Below are positions 9,678-17,751 of a stretch of 64,000 nt of DNA, piece by piece. Positions within the stretch are counted from its first letter, which is position 1, and every line of letters starts with the position of its first letter. The position numbers and the translations under genes were made by a program. Location of the stretch: assembly GCF_027533645.1 (NCBI RefSeq), contig NZ_JAQAGY010000017.1, positions 62,001 through 126,000 on the forward strand. Direction: 5' to 3'. The notes beneath the pieces are model-generated. The model did not search any database, was not told the DNA's origin, and saw nothing but the letters and a program-made list of their open reading frames with translations. The DNA is from Paenibacillus caseinilyticus. GTDB taxonomy: Bacteria > Bacillota > Bacilli > Paenibacillales > NBRC-103111.

Positions 9678-10283
9678 ATGTTTCAATATATAGACCAGGA
9701 ATACACCGAGGTCGATTTCAGCCGCAAGGATCTGCGCGAGGGGGAGCTGAGGGGCTGCACGTTCCACCGCTGCCGGTTCCGGGGGGCCCAGCTCGATGAG
9801 ATCGATACGACAGGCTGCCAATTTATCGAATGCGATTTTACCGGCGCCACCTTCAATGCGTCCCGGCATGACCGGTCCGCCTTCACCAACTGCAAATTCG
9901 GGGAAGCGAACCTGTTCGTCAGCCGGTTCCACGAGTGCAAAATGGTCGGTTCGGACTTCGCCAAGGCACAGCTCGACGGCATTACGATCGAGCAGGGGGA
10001 CTGGTCGTATACGAACCTGAGGCAGGCGAACCTCGGCAAGCAGGATCTACGGGGACTGCGCCTGATCGAAGCGGACCTGTCGGGGTGCAACCTGGAGAAG
10101 GCGAACCTGCGGGAAGCCGATATGACCCGTGCGCAGCTTGGGCAGGCACGGCTGTCGGGTGCGGATCTGCGCGGGGCGAAGATGGATGGGGTGGACTTCC
10201 GGAGCCTGGATGTCAAGGGGGCCCGGATGGACCTTACGCAAGCGGTGGCTCTGGCACGTTCTTATGGAGCGAAGATCGATTAA
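9678..10283 (+). CDS. Pentapeptide-repeat protein, Qnr-like
   Basis: The ATG at 9678 follows GAGGGG. The 201-residue product is built almost wholly of A(D/N)LXX-type pentapeptide repeats (for example ADLSGCNLEKANLREADMTR) and should fold as a right-handed beta-helix. Overall length, a central break near the WSYTNL segment, and the C-terminal shape (DFRSLDVKGARMDLTQAVAL) match Qnr proteins, whose end reads as a repeat pair followed by a short amphipathic helix. Qnr proteins bind DNA gyrase and lower quinolone sensitivity; chromosomal relatives occur in many Gram-positives. Actual gyrase protection is not shown by the sequence. It stands alone with its own terminator. Confidence 0.8.
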   Translation: MFQYIDQEYTEVDFSRKDLREGELRGCTFHRCRFRGAQLDEIDTTGCQFIECDFTGATFNASRHDRSAFTNCKFGEANLFVSRFHECKMVGSDFAKAQLDGITIEQGDWSYTNLRQANLGKQDLRGLRLIEADLSGCNLEKANLREADMTRAQLGQARLSGADLRGAKMDGVDFRSLDVKGARMDLTQAVALARSYGAKID

Positions 10284-10291
10284 ACGTTCCG

Positions 10292-10324
10292 GCGCATCCG
10301 TCCCTCAGGGCTGGGTGCGCTTTT
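10292..10324 (+). terminator. Terminator after the pentapeptide-repeat gene
   Basis: GCGCATCC and GGGTGCGC arms around a short loop, followed by TTTT. The same bases encode the last codons of the small minus-strand gene at 10305-10391, so the hairpin overlaps a convergent reading frame. Confidence 0.7.
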
Positions 10325-10391
10325 GCTGCAGGATTAGGGCTATGGCGAAGAGGACGAACAGGAGCCACCGGGCTTTCTCGAGGTATGCCAT
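10305..10391 (-). CDS. Small membrane peptide, 28 residues
   Basis: On the minus strand an ATG at 10391 lies seven bases after an excellent ribosome binding site (AAAGGAGG). It opens a 28-codon frame, MAYLEKARWLLFVLFAIALI followed by LQQKRTQP, ending in TGA at 10305. One hydrophobic segment of about 15 residues is flanked by positive charges on both sides, as in single-span small membrane proteins. No function is known. It lies between the pentapeptide-repeat gene and glcT, opposite to both. The near-ideal binding site and membrane-like composition argue against chance, but no homologue can be checked here. Confidence 0.6.
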   Translation of the reverse strand: MAYLEKARWLLFVLFAIALILQQKRTQP

Positions 10392-10646
10392 AAGGACGCC
10401 TCCTTTCTATGGGGAACTTTTTGATTATCCTAGCATGAGTTTGTGAACAGAAAATGAATTGGAGGGGCCAGGGCGTGGTGAAGAGGGCGGCGTGAGGTAG
10501 AGGAAGCTGGAGAGGGATCCGCTGCTTGTCCTGCGGAGGCCTTCGGGCCGCCTGTCGACTAGCCTTTGGGAGAGGGGAACCTTCTTGTACAACCCCCGCT
10601 TTTTTGGTATTCTTAGCGAATGAGCAGGAGTTTGAGGGGTGCTGGC

Positions 10647-11492
10647 GTGGAAAGCCTTCAGGTACGCAAAGTATTGAACAACAACGTCATCATCGCGCTC
10701 CATCCGGAGTACGGGGAGACGGTGGTGATTGGTAAAGGCATCGGATTCAGCCGGAAGCAGGGAGATTCCATCGCCCTGGACAGCATCGAGAAGATGTTCA
10801 TCCTCACCAACGAGAAAGCCAAAGAACAGTATAAGCTGCTCATGCATCAGGTGGATGAGAAGCTGATTGAGGTAATGAATGACGTCATCTTTTACATATC
10901 GCAGCATGCCGGAGCCCCATTGAATGAGCAGATCCATATCGCGCTCACCGACCATATCGCCTTCGCGATCAAGCGGTACCGCCAGCATATTCCGATTCAT
11001 AATCCATTCCAGTACGAAACCAGGGAGCTGTATCCACGCGAGTATCTGCTGGCGGAGCACTCCATCGACGAGATCAACCGGCGGCTCGGGGTGCAGCTGC
11101 CTGAGGACGAGGTGGGCTTTGTAGCGCTTCATATTTACAGCGCTATCACGAACCGCCATGTCTTGGAGGTCAAGGAACATTCGCGGCTGGTGAGCGATCT
11201 CGTCGATCTCATCGAGCGCCGGCTGGAGATCAAGATTAAGAAGGACAGCCTGGACTATGCCCGTCTGCTGCGGCATCTGATGGTGGCGCTGGAGCGGATC
11301 CGGCGCGGCGAGAAGGTGGAGGAGCCGGCGAAGATTGCGGAGATTATCAAGAACGAATACCCGGAGATGTATTCGTTTGCATGGACGCTGATGAAGGTCA
11401 TCCAACAGCGGATGCAGAAGCCCGTGTATGACGCGGAGGCGGTCTACCTCACGATTCACCTGGAGCGGATGCTCCCGAGCGGGAATGAATAG
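10647..11492 (+). CDS. glcT: GlcT: BglG-family PRD transcription antiterminator for ptsG
   Basis: The GTG at 10647 follows GAGGGG; the product (281 residues) begins with an RNA-binding CAT domain (VRKVLNNNVIIALHPEYGE, about 5-60), then two PTS regulation domains with conserved histidines (DEKLIEV to ALTDHIAFAIKR, and ALHIYSAITNRH to LTIHLERM). It closely follows B. subtilis GlcT, including the VLNNNV and VIGKGIGF segments. GlcT binds the RAT site in the ptsG leader and stops premature termination when glucose is present; EIICB phosphorylates PRD1 to inactivate it when glucose is absent. The target leader lies directly downstream (11626-11739), so gene and target are adjacent. Confidence 0.93.
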   Translation: MESLQVRKVLNNNVIIALHPEYGETVVIGKGIGFSRKQGDSIALDSIEKMFILTNEKAKEQYKLLMHQVDEKLIEVMNDVIFYISQHAGAPLNEQIHIALTDHIAFAIKRYRQHIPIHNPFQYETRELYPREYLLAEHSIDEINRRLGVQLPEDEVGFVALHIYSAITNRHVLEVKEHSRLVSDLVDLIERRLEIKIKKDSLDYARLLRHLMVALERIRRGEKVEEPAKIAEIIKNEYPEMYSFAWTLMKVIQQRMQKPVYDAEAVYLTIHLERMLPSGNE

Positions 11493-11552
11493 GCATGAAT
11501 CACAGCATGAAGCACAGCGTGGAGTACAATCGCGTCGATTTTGTGAAGGGGA

Positions 11553-11581
11553 TTGTGCTCCGTGTGCACCCGTGCTATAAT
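11553..11581 (+). promoter_or_regulatory. Sigma-A-type promoter of ptsG
   Basis: TTGTGC at 11553-11558 and a perfect TATAAT at 11576-11581 are separated by 17 bases. The start point would be near 11588, giving a leader of about 200 bases that contains the antiterminator site. Confidence 0.75.
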
Positions 11582-11625
11582 CTGCGTGTAAAGAGCCTTT
11601 TGGTTCATCAAACAACGGAATAGTT

Positions 11626-11739
11626 TCGTGTTACTGATTCGATCAGGCATGAGTGAGCAAGGACTTGTAATGAAATGGCCTATTTGGGTTATCCTACCCT
11701 TAGGTTGTTCATTACACCTTGTTTGCGCATGCCTTTTTT
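11626..11739 (+). promoter_or_regulatory. GlcT-responsive leader: RAT site and overlapping terminator of ptsG
   Basis: A RAT-like sequence (11626-11655, core TTACTGATTCGATCAGGCAT) strongly resembles the B. subtilis ptsG antiterminator target. It is followed by a long imperfect hairpin, outer arms 11658-11674 and 11708-11721, with an inner GGGT/ACCC stem, and then a T-run at 11734-11739. Binding of GlcT to the RAT would favour the antiterminator fold and let transcription enter ptsG. Confidence 0.85.
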
Positions 11740-11790
11740 CGTTTGCTGAATCCAAGGGTAAATGAAACATAAAAAAGGAGAGAAAGGCTC

Positions 11791-13848
11791 ATGTTCAAGC
11801 AATTGTTCGGCGTGCTTCAAAAGGTCGGCAAAGCGCTTATGCTTCCGGTTGCGATCCTGCCGGCTGCGGGGATTCTGCTGGCGCTCGGGAACGTGCTGCA
11901 CAACGCGTCGCTGCTCGAGCTGGCCCCGGCACTGAATGCAGGCTGGGTGCAGCTCATTGCGACGGTGATGGAGCAGGCGGGGAACATCGTGTTCTCGAAC
12001 CTGGCGCTCTTGTTCGCCGTAGGCGTAGCCGTCGGTCTCGCCGGCGGGGATGGAGTCGCAGGGATCGCGGCGATCATCGGCTTCTTGATTATGAATGTGA
12101 CGATGGGGGTCTTCAAAGGCGTGACCCCCGAGATGGTCAAAACCGATATGTCGTACGCGAACGTACTCGGGATCAACACCCTGCAGACCGGGGTTTTCGG
12201 CGGGGTCATTATCGGGATCCTGGCTGCGTCGATGTACAACCGGTTCTTCAAAATTCAGCTGCCTTCGTACCTGGGTTTCTTCGCGGGCAAGCGTTTCGTA
12301 CCGATCATCACGGCGGTGTCGTCGCTGGTCCTCGGGATCGTGATGATCTTCATCTGGCCTCCGATCCAGAGCGGACTGAATCACTTCTCGCATAACATGC
12401 TGGATGCGAATCCGACGCTCGCGGCCTTCTTCTTCGGCCTGATCGAACGCTCATTGATTCCATTTGGTCTGCATCACATTTTCTACTCGCCGTTCTGGTT
12501 CGAATTCGGACAGTATGTGGATAAGGCGGGCGAGATTGTACGGGGCGACCAGAAGATCTTCTTCGCCCAGCTCAAAGACGGCGTAACGCTCACGGCCGGC
12601 ACGTTCATGGTCGGTAAATTCCCGTTCATGATGTTCGGCCTTCCGGCGGCGGCCCTCGCGATCTACCACGAGGCCAGACCGGAACAGAAAAAGTATGTGG
12701 CCGGTATCATGGGCTCCGCGGCACTGACCTCGTTCCTGACGGGTATTACGGAACCGCTCGAGTTCTCCTTCCTGTTCGTGGCTCCGTTCCTGTTCGCCAT
12801 CCACGCGGTCTTCGCGGGTCTGTCGTTCATGGTCATGCAGCTGCTGAACGTCAAGATCGGCATGACCTTCTCCGGAGGCGTGATCGACTTCCTGCTCTTC
12901 GGTGTCATCCAGAACCGCACGGCTTGGTGGCTTGTGATTCCGGTGGGTCTCGTGCTCGCAGTGATCTACTACTTCGGATTCCGGTTCGCGATCCGCAAGT
13001 TCAACCTGAAGACACCGGGCCGCGAAGATGCGGACAGCTCCAGTGCCGGGAAGCAAGCCGGTGCGGCGGAGGAACTGCCGTCGAACGTGCTGGCCGCCCT
13101 CGGCGGGCAGAGCAACATCGAGAACCTCGATGCCTGCATTACGCGTCTGCGTGTCCAGGTCAAAGAGTCCAGCCAGGTAGACAAGGACCGCCTGAAGCAG
13201 CTTGGCGCGGCGGGCGTCCTCGAAGTGGGGAACAACATCCAAGCGATCTTCGGTACGCACTCGGATATCCTGAAGAGCCAGATTCACGACATCATGCAGG
13301 GACGTGCGGTTACCGCGGCACCTGCTCCAGCGGCTCCGGTAGTACCGGCAGCAGTTGAGGGTGCAGCGGCAGGCGGGAACGCCTTGGCCGAGGAGCCGAT
13401 CGTCTCCCCGCTGGACGGGGAACTGGTCGATATCTCCGAGGTGCCGGACGAAGTGTTCTCGCAGCGGATGACGGGCGACGGCTTCGCCATCCTGCCGAAG
13501 AACGGCATCGTGGCTTCGCCGGTCAACGGAACGATCTACAACGTATTCCCGAGTAAGCATGCGATCGGCATCCAGTCCGAAGGCGGCAAAGAACTGCTGG
13601 TCCACTTCGGCGTCAATACCGTGAAGCTGAAGGGCAAGGGCTTCACCGCTCTGGTTGCTCAGGGCGACACGGTGAAGGCGGGCCAACCGATCCTCGAAGT
13701 CGACATTGACTTCGTGAAAGAGAACGCGCCATCGATTGCGACGCCGGTTATCTTCACGAATCTGCCGGAAGGCGCGTCGGTGAAGCTAAACAAGACGGGG
13801 CCGGTTACGCTGGGCGAGAAGGATATTATTACGATCATGCTGCCGTAA
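11791..13848 (+). CDS. ptsG: PtsG: glucose PTS permease EIICBA
   Basis: The 685-residue protein starts at an ATG after AAAAAGGAGAG. Domains run EIIC (membrane, about 1-400, glucose-specific type with GITEPLEF), EIIB (phosphorylated Cys449 in LDACITRL) and EIIA (phosphorylated His605 in LVHFGVNTV) joined by an Ala/Pro-rich linker at about 508-530. It imports glucose and phosphorylates it to glucose 6-phosphate using phosphate passed from EI and HPr. Having EIIA fused at the C-terminus follows the B. subtilis arrangement. Upstream glcT and the leader control expression; ptsH and ptsI follow on the same strand. Confidence 0.96.
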   Translation: MFKQLFGVLQKVGKALMLPVAILPAAGILLALGNVLHNASLLELAPALNAGWVQLIATVMEQAGNIVFSNLALLFAVGVAVGLAGGDGVAGIAAIIGFLIMNVTMGVFKGVTPEMVKTDMSYANVLGINTLQTGVFGGVIIGILAASMYNRFFKIQLPSYLGFFAGKRFVPIITAVSSLVLGIVMIFIWPPIQSGLNHFSHNMLDANPTLAAFFFGLIERSLIPFGLHHIFYSPFWFEFGQYVDKAGEIVRGDQKIFFAQLKDGVTLTAGTFMVGKFPFMMFGLPAAALAIYHEARPEQKKYVAGIMGSAALTSFLTGITEPLEFSFLFVAPFLFAIHAVFAGLSFMVMQLLNVKIGMTFSGGVIDFLLFGVIQNRTAWWLVIPVGLVLAVIYYFGFRFAIRKFNLKTPGREDADSSSAGKQAGAAEELPSNVLAALGGQSNIENLDACITRLRVQVKESSQVDKDRLKQLGAAGVLEVGNNIQAIFGTHSDILKSQIHDIMQGRAVTAAPAPAAPVVPAAVEGAAAGGNALAEEPIVSPLDGELVDISEVPDEVFSQRMTGDGFAILPKNGIVASPVNGTIYNVFPSKHAIGIQSEGGKELLVHFGVNTVKLKGKGFTALVAQGDTVKAGQPILEVDIDFVKENAPSIATPVIFTNLPEGASVKLNKTGPVTLGEKDIITIMLP

Positions 13849-13898
13849 CCGTTTCAAGGCTTGGCCGGAGGGCCAATAGGGTAGAAGGAGATTGTACA

Positions 13899-13926
13899 GC
13901 CGCGCGATCTTTACAGATCGTGCGGC
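13899..13926 (+). terminator. Hairpin after ptsG
   Basis: GCCGCGCGATCT and AGATCGTGCGGC pair around TTAC, with pyrimidine-rich CTTCTCCC after the stem. A perfect 6-bp hairpin TTGGCC/GGCCAA (13861-13876) lies just before it. It may terminate or attenuate ptsG transcription before ptsH; the weak T-tract leaves read-through possible. Confidence 0.5.
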
Positions 13927-14053
13927 CTTCTCCCGCTACTACGGCTTAAGTGCTTGCGCAGAAATGTTTGAGATTTTGGTTTTGTCCTTTTACCTGATAT
14001 CATTGAAGTTAAACCCAATATACCCAAATTCAACCTATATGGAGGTCTCTATC

Positions 14054-14326
14054 ATGCAAAAAACATTCAAAATTACAAGCGAAGACGGTATCCACGCACG
14101 CCCTGCGACAGCTCTGGTCAACACGGCTAACAAGTTCAAATCCGAAGTGTTCGCAGAAGCGGCTGGCCGCAAAGTAACGATGAAATCGATCCTCGGCGTG
14201 CTCTCGTTCGGTCTGGAACCGGGCGACATCATCACCTTCCTGGCAAGCGGTGAAGACGAAGCCGAAGTGATCGCTGCACTGGAAGAGATCATGGTTAAAG
14301 AAGGGCTGGGGGACCTGCATGAATAA
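14054..14326 (+). CDS. ptsH: HPr phosphocarrier protein
   Basis: The ATG at 14054 follows GGAGGTCTCTATC. The 90-residue protein carries the EI-phosphorylated histidine at residue 14 (GIHARPA) and the HprK-phosphorylated regulatory serine at 45 ([10 protein letters not shown]), equivalent to His15 and Ser46 of B. subtilis HPr. It passes phosphate from EI to sugar permeases, and in its Ser-phosphorylated form works with CcpA in catabolite repression. The frame is open further upstream to 13892, but that part has no HPr sequence and no binding site. Its last codons overlap the ptsI start by 8 bases. Confidence 0.97.
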   Translation: MQKTFKITSEDGIHARPATALVNTANKFKSEVFAEAAGRKVTMKSILGVLSFGLEPGDIITFLASGEDEAEVIAALEEIMVKEGLGDLHE

Positions 14327-16046
14327 CATTCAGGGCATCGCAGCCGCTTCCGGAATTGCCATCGCGAAGGCATTCCGTCTGGAAGCGGCGCACCTCGATA
14401 TCCGGAAGCGGGAAGCACAGGATGCGGAGGCCGAAATCCTGAAGTTCGAGGGCGCCCTGGAGAAGTCCAGAGGCGACCTGGAAGCCCTGAAGGAACGCAC
14501 CCGCGTACAGCTCGGGGACGAGAAGGCGGAGATCTTCGAATCGCACCTGCTCGTACTGGGCGATCCGGAGCTGATCGATCCCGTGAAGGACAAAATCCGC
14601 AGCGAAGGCATCAATGCGGAGTGGGCGCTGCAGGAAGTGGCGGCTGGCTTCATCGCCATGTTCGAGAACATGAAGAGTGCTTATCTGCGCGAACGCGCCG
14701 CGGATATGCGGGATGTCACGAAGCGGGTGCAGTCCTACATGCTCGGCGTTAAGTTCGTGAATCTCGCTGGCATCGATGAGGAAGTCGTCCTGATCGCAGA
14801 GGACCTTACGCCATCCGATACGGCGCAGCTTAACCGTCAATTCGTCAAAGGCTTCGCGACGAACATCGGCGGCCGGACGTCGCACTCCGCGATCATGGCC
14901 CGTTCGCTCGAGATTCCGGCGGTGGTCGGGACGAAGAGCGTGCTGGAAGTCGTGCAGGACGGAGACCTGGTCATTCTCGACGGTCTGTCCGGGACGGTCA
15001 TCGTCAATCCGGAAGCGGCTGTAGTCGAGGAATACCGCACGAAGCAGGCGCAGTACGAGGCCCAGCGGGCCGAGTGGGCGAAGCTGCGCAGCGAGCCTTC
15101 CGTGACGTCCGACGGCCACCAGGTAGAGCTTGCCGCCAACATCGGCACGCCGAACGACGTCGCCGGCGTACTCGAGAACGGCGGCGAAGCGGTAGGTCTT
15201 TACCGCACGGAATTCCTCTACATGGGCCGCGATAAGCTGCCTACGGAGAAGGAGCAGTTCAACGCCTACAAGGCGGTGCTCGAGAAGATGGAAGGCAAGC
15301 CGGTCGTTGTCCGGACGCTGGACATCGGCGGCGACAAGGAACTGCCGTACCTTGATCTGCCGAAAGAAATGAATCCGTTCCTCGGCTTCCGGGCGGTGCG
15401 CCTGTGCCTCGAACAACAGGATTTGTTCCGTACCCAGCTTCGCGCCCTGCTGCGTGCGAGCGTCTACGGCAACCTGCGGATCATGTTCCCGATGATCGCT
15501 ACCCTCGACGAGTTCCGAGAAGCGAAAGCCGTGCTGCTCGAAGAGAAGGCGAAGCTGGCGGAGGAGCAGATTCCGGTATCGGAGAACATCCAGATCGGGA
15601 TCATGGTGGAGATTCCATCGACGGCCGTACTCGCGGACCAATTCGCGAAGGAAGTCGACTTCTTCTCGATCGGCACGAACGACCTCATCCAGTACACGAT
15701 GGCGGCCGACCGGATGAACGAGCGGGTGTCGTACTTGTACCAGCCGTACAACCCGGCGATTCTGCGCTTGATCCAGATGGTCATCGACGCGGCGCACAAG
15801 GAAGGCAAGTGGACCGGCATGTGCGGCGAGATGGCCGGTGACGCTACCGCCATTCCTCTGCTGCTGGGTCTGGGTCTGGACGAGTTCAGCATGAGCGCGT
15901 CTTCGATCTTGCCGGCGCGTTCGCAGATCGCCAAGCTGTCCTTGGCGGATATGAAGAAGCTGGCGGCTGAAGCGCTGCAGCAGCGTACGGCGGCCGACGT
16001 AGTCGAGCTCGTGAAACGCGCTACGGCTGCTGCGGCAAGCGTATAG
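14319..16046 (+). CDS. ptsI: Enzyme I of the PTS (PEP-protein phosphotransferase)
   Basis: This 575-residue cytoplasmic enzyme starts inside the end of ptsH, showing translational coupling. It has the N-terminal HPr-binding and phosphohistidine domains, with active His189 in [13 protein letters not shown], and the C-terminal PEP-binding barrel with the EI signature ([18 protein letters not shown]) and the catalytic Cys loop (GMCGEMAGD). It takes phosphate from PEP and gives it to HPr. Length and motifs are normal. A rho-independent terminator follows, closing the ptsHI unit. Confidence 0.97.
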   Translation: MNNIQGIAAASGIAIAKAFRLEAAHLDIRKREAQDAEAEILKFEGALEKSRGDLEALKERTRVQLGDEKAEIFESHLLVLGDPELIDPVKDKIRSEGINAEWALQEVAAGFIAMFENMKSAYLRERAADMRDVTKRVQSYMLGVKFVNLAGIDEEVVLIAEDLTPSDTAQLNRQFVKGFATNIGGRTSHSAIMARSLEIPAVVGTKSVLEVVQDGDLVILDGLSGTVIVNPEAAVVEEYRTKQAQYEAQRAEWAKLRSEPSVTSDGHQVELAANIGTPNDVAGVLENGGEAVGLYRTEFLYMGRDKLPTEKEQFNAYKAVLEKMEGKPVVVRTLDIGGDKELPYLDLPKEMNPFLGFRAVRLCLEQQDLFRTQLRALLRASVYGNLRIMFPMIATLDEFREAKAVLLEEKAKLAEEQIPVSENIQIGIMVEIPSTAVLADQFAKEVDFFSIGTNDLIQYTMAADRMNERVSYLYQPYNPAILRLIQMVIDAAHKEGKWTGMCGEMAGDATAIPLLLGLGLDEFSMSASSILPARSQIAKLSLADMKKLAAEALQQRTAADVVELVKRATAAAASV

Positions 16047-16075
16047 TCATTTGGCGGCTCGATAGAGTCGCAGCG

Positions 16076-16106
16076 AGGCACCTCTACTAACCGGAGGTGC
16101 CTTTTT
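16076..16106 (+). terminator. Terminator of the ptsHI operon
   Basis: AGGCACCTC and GAGGTGCCT arms with a 9-base loop, then a run of five T. Confidence 0.9.
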
Positions 16107-16530
16107 GGTATTGTAAAGGGTCCCCAACGGCTCTTCTTGGCGTGCGTTTGTCCGCTCCCGCGGCGGAAGAGGGGAGTGTGCTGGAATGCCTGACGCCGCT
16201 GGCCTCGTCGGGCCCGCCCATCCAGCTTCACTGCAGTGCGCGCTATCTAATGGAAGCGCTCCGCTCCATGCATGCCGCTGCAGTCCACATAGGCTTTGCA
16301 TCGCCTCGTACCCCGCTGCTCCTTCGGCCGGGAGACGGTACCCCGCATCTTTGTTTGGTGACACCGGTTCTATTCCGATGAGGCCGCCCGAACCTTAAGT
16401 CTCAAGAAAAATTCCCCTCTCCGGCAGAGAGGCTGGTCCATCTCTTGGAGACGGAGCAGCCAATCTGCAGACAAGGGAATGGGTATGATGTCGCTTAGAG
16501 GCAGGGAGCTTAGCGAAAGGTTCCTGCCGA
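16107..16530. other. Intergenic region with no supported gene
   Basis: This 424-base stretch lies between convergent ptsI and a minus-strand gene. Frames exist on both strands but lack ribosome binding sites and family-like sequence. I see no RNA gene or repeat in it. Confidence 0.6.
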
Positions 16531-17031
16531 TTAGCGCGCTTTTTCTCTGCTGGTTACGGAGCCGTTGGTTGTTGTCGTCGTGGTGTAAGTGTCGTGGTCG
16601 CGGTCTCTCTCTCGGCCGCGCAGACCCATCAGTCCGGCAAGACCCAGGAGGCCGAGCCAGCCCCAATCCATGCCATCGTCATCGGCTGCGGAAGTCTGGG
16701 AGTAGCCATTCGAGCCTGTCCCGCTTGTGCCGCTCAAGTTGTTCGTACCGCCGCTCGCCGTACCGTCACTGGTCCCGTCGATGCCGCTGTTCGTCGAACC
16801 TGTCCCGCTGGTGGTGCTGTCCGAACCGCTCATGCTGTTCGTTCCAGACATGCTGCCGGTTCCGGCGCTATCGGTCGTGCTCGTGCTGTTCAGGGTGCCG
16901 GTGCTAGTACTGGTGCTTCCCGTACCGGTGGAGCCTGTCGTCCCCGTTGTTCCATCAGACGCCATTGCCGCCGTTCCGAGAGTTGTGGCCAGTGCTACTG
17001 TCAGACAGGTTACGCGTAATGTTTTCAACAT
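16531..17031 (-). CDS. Secreted Ser/Thr/Gly-rich WGxxGxxG-family protein
   Basis: A 166-residue product with a signal peptide (to about AAMA, 23), a low-complexity Thr/Ser/Gly region (about 27-110), then DDDGMDWGWLGLLGLAGLMG with a short hydrophobic stretch and an arginine-rich tail RGRERDRD. The WGxxGxxGxxGLxGL pattern marks the WGxxGxxG family, thought to be surface or sorting related, like other short glycine-hydrophobic-arginine tails. Function is unknown. The start follows AAGGAGATGATCGAAC. It lies 67 bases downstream of the KGG gene on the same strand, so they may be co-transcribed. Confidence 0.75.
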   Translation of the reverse strand: MLKTLRVTCLTVALATTLGTAAMASDGTTGTTGSTGTGSTSTSTGTLNSTSTTDSAGTGSMSGTNSMSGSDSTTSGTGSTNSGIDGTSDGTASGGTNNLSGTSGTGSNGYSQTSAADDDGMDWGWLGLLGLAGLMGLRGRERDRDHDTYTTTTTTNGSVTSREKAR

Positions 17032-17098
17032 GTTCGATCATCTCCTTGGGATGGGAATCGTTCTGCAGTGTATTTCTGTTCAAGAAGCGGTACGGGTT

Positions 17099-17308
17099 CT
17101 AGTTGTTCTGACGCTCGCGGGCGCGGGCTTCTCCGCCTTTTTCCCCGATTTCCTGATAGAATTCTTTGTCGTGGGATTCCGCCGTAGCTTCGCCGCCCTT
17201 GCGGCCGATCTCTTGGTAGAACTCTTTGTCATGGTTTTTTGCTGTAGCTTCGCCGCCTTTACGTCCTGCTTCTTCACGGCTCATTTTGTCTTCGTTGTTG
17301 TTTGCCAT
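17099..17308 (-). CDS. KGG-repeat stress protein (GsiB-like)
   Basis: The 69-residue hydrophilic protein contains three KGGEA motifs within about 20-residue repeats (EIGRKGGEATAESHDKEFYQ and neighbours). Such repeats are found in GsiB and plant Em-like proteins that protect cells during starvation and drying. A strong binding site (AAGGAGTG) precedes the ATG. In Bacillus the relative is under general stress control; no sigma-B promoter could be confirmed here. It is followed on the same strand by the WGxxGxxG gene. Confidence 0.85.
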   Translation of the reverse strand: MANNNEDKMSREEAGRKGGEATAKNHDKEFYQEIGRKGGEATAESHDKEFYQEIGEKGGEARARERQNN

Positions 17309-17751
17309 TTGGAATCACTCCTTAACGTTTGTTGTTGGCCTCGCCTGACTCTCCTTACCCCTGCCCATTTTGGATAAAACATCCAAGCGTTTATTGCCTT
17401 GAAGGCAAAAGGGCTGCGAGCCCGCATCCCGCAAGAGGTTCTCCCGGCTTCGCTCCCCTGCTGAAAAAGTCATAAATCGTCTCTATCTTCGGAACGGGAA
17501 GTATCAAAAAAATGCCTTGGGAAAGCGCGTCTTGGATCGGATGGGGCTCATAGCGAGGCCCGGCGAGTACAAGTTCAAGGCCATCAAGTCTTAAGAGACG
17601 AGGCGTCCTGACCGGTCCTCCAGCCATTTCCTGCCTGCATTCTGTCCCGATGTTCCCGATCCATGGAGAATTTTCAAAGTTTTCACGGAAAGAGAGCCAA
17701 ACGCCTCATCTTTTGGTATAGTAAGGGCAATAAGCGCATGAGGGGATGACT
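17309..17751. other. Intergenic region upstream of thrC with no supported gene
   Basis: The region between the divergent KGG gene and thrC has no convincing gene. A TATAGT sequence at 17717-17722 could be the thrC -10 box, but no good -35 box was seen. A short inverted repeat occurs near 17400-17435. Confidence 0.5.

Noticed and set aside
17391..17627. 78-codon minus-strand frame upstream of thrC
   Set aside because: Only a weak AGGCAGGAA lies next to its ATG, and the protein has no family-like features; not enough to call.
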